This document shows positions 29,613 through 35,145 of a stretch of DNA of 35,145 bases, in pieces. The position numbers and the translations under genes are program-made. Numbering within the stretch: position 1 is the first letter of the stretch; each line of letters starts with the position of its first letter. The DNA lies in IMG/VR virus record IMGVR_UViG_3300003885_000023, positions 1 through 35,145 of that record; one strand, 5' to 3'. The stretch comes from a virus. The notes under the pieces are model-generated. The model made no database searches, was not told the origin of the DNA, and saw only the letters and a program-made list of their open reading frames with translations.

Positions 29613-30586
29613 CAATTTATACTACACCTGAAGCGTTTATAGATCCTACTCCTACTTTTGGAGAAAAATTGGGGACCTCACTTGGTACAGGCATTTCCTC
29701 GGGTTTAGAAATGCTTTTGCAAAGCAAAATGCAACAAATGCAACAACAACAAAAATTTTCTCAACTTCAATCGCTTTTAGGAGGCGCTCCCCCTTCAGAA
29801 CCATCGGTAGAAGGAGAAATTCAGGAGAGGAAACCCCCATCCGAGGTAACGGATGAACAAATTTTAGCCATAGGGCAGCTAGACCCGAATTTAGCTCGTC
29901 TCCTCCAAGCTCAAAAAGAAGGAAGAACAAAAATTACAGAGGCTAAGGCAAAAAGAGAATTTGAAAGAGCAAAACCTGTCTTAGCAAGAGCCGATGAAAG
30001 GGCAGAAGGAATCACTCAAAAAGAACAATCACTAAATCTTATGGAAGATGCGGTTCAAACCGGTAATTTAGGATTTTTTTCTCCTGATAATTTAGCTAAA
30101 ATTACAGGAGTTGAAGGCCTTCGTACTCCTAAAGGAGCTCAATTTATTTCTTCGGGGAAGGAATATTTTTTAGGATCATTAAAAAGAGCAGGCGCTCGTC
30201 CTAATCAATGGATAGAACAACAAATTCAAAAAATGTTACCTAGTATTGGAATAACAACTGAAGCGAACCAAACTATTTTAGAAGCCCTCAAAATCGAATT
30301 AGCTGTAGAAAAAGAACAACTAGATATCATTGATCGCCTTTCACAAGAAGATGAAGATAAATTAGGATATATTCGCGGGAATCTTGGTCAAAGAACCAGA
30401 AAAGAACTTCAAAAATTTGGCGATTCTGAACAAAAAAGACTCCAAGAGCGTCTCAGAGAAATTCAAAAAAAAGACACGGTGGAAACTGGTGAAGTAATAA
30501 TGATTGATCCTCAAGGACGACGACGAGCAGTAGAAAAAAAAGACGTGAGAGAAGCTAAAACTGCAGGTTATAAATTAACATCATGA
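29609..30586 (+). CDS. internal (ejection) protein 2
   Basis: The protein has 325 residues. A Gly/Ser/Leu N-terminus (FGEKLGTSLGTGISSGLEML) is followed by a Gln/Met helix (QMQQQQKF) and long charged helices rich in Glu, Lys and Arg. The C-terminal domain contains VIMIDPQGRRRAVEKKDV, a short beta/helix motif often seen at the ends of phage internal proteins. It overlaps both neighbours by ATGA. Role inferred from place and composition: channel or core protein injected with the DNA. Confidence 0.7.
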   Translation: MTIYTTPEAFIDPTPTFGEKLGTSLGTGISSGLEMLLQSKMQQMQQQQKFSQLQSLLGGAPPSEPSVEGEIQERKPPSEVTDEQILAIGQLDPNLARLLQAQKEGRTKITEAKAKREFERAKPVLARADERAEGITQKEQSLNLMEDAVQTGNLGFFSPDNLAKITGVEGLRTPKGAQFISSGKEYFLGSLKRAGARPNQWIEQQIQKMLPSIGITTEANQTILEALKIELAVEKEQLDIIDRLSQEDEDKLGYIRGNLGQRTRKELQKFGDSEQKRLQERLREIQKKDTVETGEVIMIDPQGRRRAVEKKDVREAKTAGYKLTS

Positions 30587-31887
30587 GTATTCAACAATTC
30601 GGACGGATTTTAGAAGAAGAGCCTGCTCTAGAAAAAGAACCTCAAACATTTGGAAGAGTGATAGGAGAAGAGCCTAAAAAGTTAACCGTTTCACAAAAAG
30701 CTGCACGTCGAACTCCCGCAGGGAGAGGAGGAAGAGCAGCTGCACGAGGAGGTTTAAAAGCTTTAGGAAGCGTTTTGGATTTATTTAAAGTTAGTGTAGA
30801 TCCTGAAAAATATCCTGAAGAAAAATTTTCTTTTAAAGAAGCAGTTGATGTTCTTTTGCCCCAGCATCCGGAAGCTGGATTTGCAGAAAAAACAATTGAA
30901 CGCGGTTCAGAAATTCTTCCTTATCTTTTAGGGGGAGAAGCCGCTTTGATTCCCAAGTTGGGCAGAGCCGGATTAGCAGCATTGCTAGGACAAACTACTG
31001 AAGAATTAGGGGGCGGAGAATTAGCTCAAACTGGAGCTGAAGTATTAGGATTAGGTTTGCCTGGCCTTAGGAAAAAGATTGTTCCAAAAAAAGCTCAGGA
31101 AAAATCAGTGGAGATGTTAAGGCGAAGAGGGCTTACTGAAAAAGAGATTGCTCCACTCATTCCTTCCGAAAGAAAAAGTGCATTAGTTGGAAAATTAGGT
31201 GCTCGAGGATTTAGAACTCAAAAAGCCGCCAAAAGAACTAGAGAGGCTCTAGGCGACTTGTACTCTCAAATAAGTGCTGAAGGAGAAAAACTCCCTATTC
31301 TTTCTTCTAATAGAGCTTCTCTTTTAGAATCACAATTAAGAGATAAACTTGAAAAATTACCTTCTTCTCTTAGGAGACCGGTAGAACAAGACTTGACTGA
31401 TCTTTTTAAAAAGCCGGTGAAAGCTGATGAATTAATAAATTTTTGGCAGGATATTAATTCTCATATTGACTGGAGAAAAATGGGTCACGGCAAAAAACGT
31501 TTAAATTCTCTTAAAGAAACACTTTTTGAAGGTATTAAAGATATTAGTCCTGATCTCGCTCAAGATTTTGAAACGACTAATGCACTTTATGGAAAATTTA
31601 ACACACTATATAAAAATCTTAAGCCTAGAGATTTAGATCGATTAATCGCTCTAGGAGAAACTGGAGCGGTTATTGGAGGTCTTCTTAAGTTCGGTCCGAA
31701 AGGTGCAATTGGAGCTCTCATTCCTGAAGTGGGAAGAAGAGTGGCTTCAGAAATGTTAATTAATCCTCGATTACAAAACCTCACCAAACAAATGGTAAAA
31801 GCTACTCAAGCTAATAAAATTGTTATTGCTAAAAAAATTAGCGAGCAAATTGAGAAAGAATTAAAAGAGAAAGACATCGACCTTTAA
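30583..31887 (+). CDS. internal (ejection) protein 3
   Basis: The protein has 434 residues. FGRILEEEPA and FGRVIGEEPK near the start are a small internal repeat. Residues about 100-160 contain hydrophobic Gly/Ala/Leu helices (LGRAGLAALLGQTTEELGGG) that could insert in membranes. The rest is helical and basic. Near residue 350 comes another Gly-rich helix (LIALGETGAVIGGLLKFGPK). The last of the three overlapping ejection-type genes. No peptidoglycan-hydrolase motif was found in it. Confidence 0.7.
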   Translation: MSIQQFGRILEEEPALEKEPQTFGRVIGEEPKKLTVSQKAARRTPAGRGGRAAARGGLKALGSVLDLFKVSVDPEKYPEEKFSFKEAVDVLLPQHPEAGFAEKTIERGSEILPYLLGGEAALIPKLGRAGLAALLGQTTEELGGGELAQTGAEVLGLGLPGLRKKIVPKKAQEKSVEMLRRRGLTEKEIAPLIPSERKSALVGKLGARGFRTQKAAKRTREALGDLYSQISAEGEKLPILSSNRASLLESQLRDKLEKLPSSLRRPVEQDLTDLFKKPVKADELINFWQDINSHIDWRKMGHGKKRLNSLKETLFEGIKDISPDLAQDFETTNALYGKFNTLYKNLKPRDLDRLIALGETGAVIGGLLKFGPKGAIGALIPEVGRRVASEMLINPRLQNLTKQMVKATQANKIVIAKKISEQIEKELKEKDIDL

Positions 31888-31890
31888 TCT

Positions 31891-32016
31891 TCATTCCCCC
31901 CTATAGTATCCATGATCATCATCACAACACTCACAGCATCGACAGCAGTTTGTGTTGCTTCCTCTACATATCCAAATGACTCCAAAGATAAAAACAATAA
32001 CTGCTAAAAAAGTCAT
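31891..32016 (-). CDS. 41-aa Cys-rich membrane microprotein
   Basis: ATG 32016 has AAGGAG eight bases upstream, and the frame ends at TGA 31891-31893. Residues 2-17 are hydrophobic (TFLAVIVFIFGVIWIC), then a basic turn and a remarkable cluster NCCRCCECCDDDHG. Seven Cys in the cluster (8 in total) suggest metal binding at the membrane surface or palmitoyl/disulfide chemistry. It is the last gene of the small minus operon with the sigma-4-like gene. Function unknown. Confidence 0.65.
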   Translation of the reverse strand: MTFLAVIVFIFGVIWICRGSNTNCCRCCECCDDDHGYYRGE

Positions 32017-32018
32017 TA

Positions 32019-32360
32019 TTAATTCTCCTTTTTTATATAATGAATATTTAATCTGGACAATTGTGAATACATACTAAGTAAAACATTATATAAGTATAAT
32101 TCCATTTGGTGCTGTTTTAATAAACATTTATTTCTTATATTAAATTCAAAATAATATTTATCAGGATCAAATACACAATCCTCTGCATATTCGAGTTTCC
32201 TTTTTACTTTCAAAATTTTCTGTCGGATCCGTGGTGGTGTAAGATTATAATCCCTGGCTATTGAAGAATACGTTTCTCCTTTTAAATATCTTAAATACAT
32301 GCGCATTGTTATTTCAAACTTTGCTGATGGATCATAGAATCTTTTTAAGGGATTGTTCAT
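32019..32360 (-). CDS. sigma-70 region 4-like DNA-binding protein
   Basis: The protein has 113 residues. Residues 13-58 read like sigma region 4: a helix (EITMRMYLRYLKGETYSSIA), then RDYNLTPPRIRQKILKVKRK, matching the pattern in which the recognition helix follows a T/S-PxR turn. The regions 2 and 3 of a full sigma factor are absent. The second half is aromatic, with three scattered Cys. Standalone region-4 proteins of phages (for example T4 AsiA partners and gp33-like factors) redirect the host polymerase. It overlaps the ribbon-helix-helix gene by 4 bp. Confidence 0.65.
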   Translation of the reverse strand: MNNPLKRFYDPSAKFEITMRMYLRYLKGETYSSIARDYNLTPPRIRQKILKVKRKLEYAEDCVFDPDKYYFEFNIRNKCLLKQHQMELYLYNVLLSMYSQLSRLNIHYIKKEN

Positions 32361-32542
32361 TTTGTTTTCTCTATTTTAATATGCGAGTCTTCACCTTTTT
32401 CGATTAATTTTACTTTCTCAATAAGTATTCGATTTATAAATGTTCCTAGCGGGATGTTTGAAAACGCCGCATAGCCCTTAATTTTTGCCATTAGTTTCTC
32501 TGAAATGTTTACTGTAAGTCTTTTAATTTTAGGTCCATTCAT
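32357..32542 (-). CDS. ribbon-helix-helix (Arc-type) regulator
   Basis: The protein has 61 residues. The pattern KRLTVNISEKLMAKIKGYAA (strand then helix A), then FSNIPLGTFINRILIEKV (turn and helix B) is a ribbon-helix-helix domain, and the C-terminus is charged. Such proteins bind operators as dimers. It is first in the operon with the sigma-4-like gene, so an autoregulator is likely. AGGA lies ten bases before ATG 32542. The rightward fibre promoter is in the same gap. Confidence 0.78.
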   Translation of the reverse strand: MNGPKIKRLTVNISEKLMAKIKGYAAFSNIPLGTFINRILIEKVKLIEKGEDSHIKIEKTK

Positions 32543-32658
32543 ATGTGTATTCCTGCTTTTCTGTATTCTATCACACTAAATACAATAAAAGCACGACTTA
32601 AAATTATTAAATATATTATTACAAAAGAAATGACAACCCTATTTTTGAGGACAACCAC
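32543..32658. promoter_or_regulatory. divergent control region of RHH operon and fibre gene
   Basis: On the minus strand TGATAGAAT (-10 box at 32565-32570, extended TG) is a candidate promoter for the RHH operon. Rightward, the very A+T-rich 32598-32635 (with TATTAT) may serve the 804-aa fibre gene. The fibre leader ends GAGGACAACCACATG, a 13-base match to the leader of 5881-6213. RHH binding sites are expected here but were not identified. Confidence 0.45.
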
Positions 32659-35073
32659 ATGGCTAAAAGAACCACGGCATACGGAACAAATAATCCTTTA
32701 CAAGACGTAATGCCCCTTCCTGTAATTGCTACCCGTGTACCGGCTACAACCGATACCCGTTATGAACTTGGACAAAAATGGATTAATACATCCACAAACC
32801 AAGCTTGGGATTTAACAAGCGTTGTAGCGGGAAGTGCTACTTGGGCTCTTTCTTCTCCGGGCGCTTCAGATGTAGATACTTTGACGGGAGATAGTGGAGG
32901 AGCGCTTTCTCCAGCAGCCGGGAATATTACACTTACGGGGGGCACAAATATTACAACACCTGGTGCGGGTTCTACAATAACTTTCAATTTGGACGCAGCA
33001 ATCACACTCGCAACTTCAGTTACTACTCCTATTTATACGGTTGCTGCTGCTACTGATATGAATATTAGGGCCTCGACTGGCCAAGATGTTATCATCAGAA
33101 TGGGTGATAATGCTGGAGCTAATAATGTTTCATTTCAGGATTCAGATGATGCAGAAGTATTTGCTATCGATTCTAATGGTGGGATTGGCACTTTAACAGC
33201 TTTGACAGTGGCGGGAGCCTTTACGCAAACCGCAGGCGTTGTAAGTATCAGTGAAGATAATTCTGCGAATGCTGTAGGAATTGCAAATGGAACAACTGCG
33301 AGGGCGGTAACACTAGCGAGCTCAGCTGCAGCACATACAGTGACGATCGGATCGGCGACTGGCGCGGCTTCTTTGGATCTGGTTGCAGGAACTGGAAACT
33401 TCACCTTAGAGGGAGCAACAGCCTCAACATATGATATTTCTGGAACGGGCGCTAACACTGGCGCCATCACGATTTCGGGTGGAACAGGAGCACAAACGAC
33501 TAATATAGCAACGGGCGGAACTGGAATTAAAACGTTGAATCTTGCCACCGGAGCCATTGGAAACGTAGTTACGATCGGCACCGTTACAGCAGCAGCGAGT
33601 CTCGATCTTCTGTGTGGAACTGGAAACTTCACCCTCGAAGGTAATGTCGCCTCAACTTATGACATTTCCTCAACTGGAGCTAACACAGGAACAGTTACTA
33701 TTGCAGCTGGAACAGGGGCGCGAACTGTCAATCTGGCTACAGGAGGGACTGGAGTTAAAACCGTTAATCTGGCTACCGGTGCTATAGGAAATATCGTTAC
33801 AATTGGTACTGTCACAGCAGCAGCGAGTCTCGATCTTCTGTGTGGAACTGGAAACTTCACTTTAGAAGGTAACGTAGCCTCTACATACGACATTTCTTCT
33901 ACAGGAGTCAACACCGGTACTGTAACAATTGGAGCCGGAACTGGAGCGAGAACTGTTAATTTAGCGACAGGTGGAACCGGGATCAAAACGGTTAACCTTG
34001 GGACTGGAGCAATTGATAATGTAGTGACAATTGGTACCGTAACAGGAGCTGCAAGTTTAGATCTCCTTTGTGGAACAGGAGACTTCACCCTCGAAGGGAA
34101 CGTCGCTTCCACCTATGATATATCCTCAACAGGAGTCAATACTGGAACGTGTAGGTTCGCTTCGGGTACTGGTGCGAGAACTGTCGAGCTAGGAGGTGGT
34201 GGTACTGGTATAAAGACAATCAATATCGGCGCTGCTGCAACAGCAGACGTCATTACCATTGGTACCACTACTGGAGCTGGAAGTACTACAATTGTAGCCG
34301 GAACAGGAGACATTATACTAACTGGAACCGTTAAGGACATTCAGACAGAGCACATTTTTAGTTCAGGTACTGATTTAACAGTAACTCAGTCTCCAATCAT
34401 GCAATCCGCTCTTACGACTGGAGCAGCTCCTTCGGGTGCCGATGGCGACGTCAATCTAATGTATCTACAAGACGGATGCTTAATGGAAAGTTTTATCATA
34501 GGCACCCAGACTATCCTGGCCCCTCGCATGAGTGCTAATGGTCTGGCCATTGAATTGGATAATACTAACGCAGAAGGTGTGGAATATAACTTTGGCGCCA
34601 GAAGTAATGCTAAACATGCTTATACCATTGGAACAAGTGCAGCTTTCTTCTTCTCAGCCACTCTAACGGTAGTGGACCTTAGTGGGTGCGCTCCTTTGAT
34701 GGTTGGATTTAGAAGGGTGGCAGCAAATAATAGTGTTATAGCTGACTATACGGATTATTTTTGTGCAGGTCTGAACACCGCTACTTCTATCACAGAGGTA
34801 GTTCTTTTAGATGAGCTGAATGGAGGAGGACAGACAATAACTAATAGTACTACTGTTTGGACCGGCGGAGACACCGGAACAACGACTATTAGAGTTCTTG
34901 TTTCAGCTGCAGGAGTTTGTACTTATACAATCGATGGTGGAGCTCCGGCTGTCACAAATGCAGTGACTTTCGATAATGCTGACGTCGTAATGCCATTTAT
35001 CCATTTTCTCAACGGCGCTGATGTAGCTGGAGAAGTTGCCTTAACTGCGATGAGCTGTGGATTCCAAGCTTAA
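32659..35073 (+). CDS. long repetitive tail fibre
   Basis: The protein has 804 residues. The N-terminal 60 residues are a docking domain (ATTDTRYELGQKWINTST). At 73-110 the LTGDSGGAL module resembles the start of the 972 spike. Residues 230-533 are four tandem 76-residue repeats (TIGT-V-T-A-ASLDLLCG; FTLEGNVASTYDIS; GTGARTVNLATGGTG). The C-terminal 230 residues form a separate globular domain with a YADYF-like core (IADYTDYFCAGL). The shape fits a long trimeric fibre with a tip. It is the first gene after the RHH region and starts the late fibre cluster that runs through the circle join. Confidence 0.83.
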   Translation: MAKRTTAYGTNNPLQDVMPLPVIATRVPATTDTRYELGQKWINTSTNQAWDLTSVVAGSATWALSSPGASDVDTLTGDSGGALSPAAGNITLTGGTNITTPGAGSTITFNLDAAITLATSVTTPIYTVAAATDMNIRASTGQDVIIRMGDNAGANNVSFQDSDDAEVFAIDSNGGIGTLTALTVAGAFTQTAGVVSISEDNSANAVGIANGTTARAVTLASSAAAHTVTIGSATGAASLDLVAGTGNFTLEGATASTYDISGTGANTGAITISGGTGAQTTNIATGGTGIKTLNLATGAIGNVVTIGTVTAAASLDLLCGTGNFTLEGNVASTYDISSTGANTGTVTIAAGTGARTVNLATGGTGVKTVNLATGAIGNIVTIGTVTAAASLDLLCGTGNFTLEGNVASTYDISSTGVNTGTVTIGAGTGARTVNLATGGTGIKTVNLGTGAIDNVVTIGTVTGAASLDLLCGTGDFTLEGNVASTYDISSTGVNTGTCRFASGTGARTVELGGGGTGIKTINIGAAATADVITIGTTTGAGSTTIVAGTGDIILTGTVKDIQTEHIFSSGTDLTVTQSPIMQSALTTGAAPSGADGDVNLMYLQDGCLMESFIIGTQTILAPRMSANGLAIELDNTNAEGVEYNFGARSNAKHAYTIGTSAAFFFSATLTVVDLSGCAPLMVGFRRVAANNSVIADYTDYFCAGLNTATSITEVVLLDELNGGGQTITNSTTVWTGGDTGTTTIRVLVSAAGVCTYTIDGGAPAVTNAVTFDNADVVMPFIHFLNGADVAGEVALTAMSCGFQA
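33346..34257 (+). repeat. four tandem 228-bp (76-codon) coding repeats
   Basis: Units begin at 33346, 33574, 33802 and 34030, exactly 228 bp apart; a partial fifth starts at 34258. Protein repeats are nearly identical in places (for example LDLLCGTG and EGNVASTYDIS). The DNA differs at many synonymous positions, such as CTCGATCTTCTG versus TTAGATCTCCTT for the same residues. The first unit is the most divergent. Confidence 0.92.
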
Positions 35074-35095
35074 AATAAATAAGGAGGCAATATTG

Positions 35096-35145
35096 ATGGT
35101 AACATCCTTGACAATTTTTTTTGGATGGGGCATTCCTGAGAATAT
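35096..35145 (+). CDS. 5' part of junction-spanning 20-aa peptide
   Basis: AAGGAGG at 35081-35087 lies eight bases before ATG 35096, a textbook ribosome site. The frame continues through the terminal repeat to TGA 45-47 on the circular map, giving a 20-residue peptide with the hydrophobic core SLTIFFGWGIP. It lies between the long fibre and the 56-283 gene. Its ribosome site makes translation likely, but its length makes a leader or coupling role as probable as a real product. Confidence 0.5.
   Translation, partial: MVTSLTIFFGWGIPEN
35112..35145. repeat. 34-bp terminal direct repeat, right copy
   Basis: Exact copy of bases 1-34; see the left copy. Counting one copy only, the genome is 35,111 bp. 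Confidence 0.93.

Noticed and set aside
32019-32360. Complete sigma factor
   Set aside because: Only region-4-like helices are present; regions 2 and 3 are missing, so it is called a sigma-4-like protein only.
33135-34112. Long antisense reading frames opposite the fibre repeats (also 2009-2479 minus)
   Set aside because: They mirror the repetitive Gly/Ala/Thr codons of the fibre genes, lack ribosome sites and have low-complexity Val/Pro/Ala translations.

Overview
The window looks like one complete, circularly mapped genome of a tailed phage with a short (podovirus-type) tail. The first 34 bases (1-34) are repeated exactly at the end (35112-35145), and a small reading frame runs through the join, so the unique genome is about 35,111 bp. 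It is A+T rich, nearly every base is coding, and most genes overlap by 4 bp (ATGA) or abut. The head genes are terminase, a P22-type portal, a scaffold and an N4-gp56-type coat protein. The tail genes are an adaptor, a nozzle/stabilisation protein, fibres and three internal/ejection proteins. No tape-measure, tail-tube or sheath gene was seen, so the tail is probably short and non-contractile.

Layout: (a) 32659-35073 through the join to 3928, plus strand: fibre/spike cluster, including a beta-helix spike (972-2675) and a fibre with 76-residue repeats (32659-35073). (b) 3909-6213, minus strand: recombination operon of ERF annealing protein, SSB and YqaJ/lambda-type exonuclease. (c) 6265-10546, plus strand: HTH regulator, membrane-anchored DUF551-like protein, a lambda-O-like replication initiator carrying iteron-like repeats inside its gene, RusA resolvase and small proteins. 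(d) 10627-14741: small and large terminase, zinc-ribbon protein, portal. (e) 14741-16855: small basic proteins, a lipoprotein and possible lysis genes. (f) 16860-18697, minus strand: six-gene operon with a serine recombinase and a protein ending in an RNA polymerase alpha-CTD-like domain. (g) 18894-21147: a predicted outer-membrane protein, a truncated tyrosine-recombinase-like protein between two 33-bp direct repeats, and small proteins. (h) 21262-31887: scaffold, coat, neck, tail and ejection genes. (i) 31891-32542, minus strand: ribbon-helix-helix protein, sigma-region-4-like protein and a Cys-rich membrane microprotein.

Host: a Gram-negative bacterium is suggested by the lipobox protein and the predicted outer-membrane beta-barrel. 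Chlamydiota is my leading guess, because the truncated recombinase (19606-20064) resembles, from memory, the N-terminal half of the chlamydial plasmid proteins pGP7/pGP8. No peptidoglycan hydrolase is recognisable, which would fit a host without a conventional sacculus. This is inference and needs a database search.

The genes suggest a phage that relies on host polymerases. It brings its own initiator, origin, annealing/exonuclease system and Holliday resolvase. It may redirect host RNA polymerase using alpha-CTD-like and sigma-4-like proteins, and may alter the host surface with an outer-membrane protein. A dsDNA podovirus of chlamydiae, if confirmed, would be the main discovery here; the characterised chlamydial phages I know of are ssDNA microviruses.
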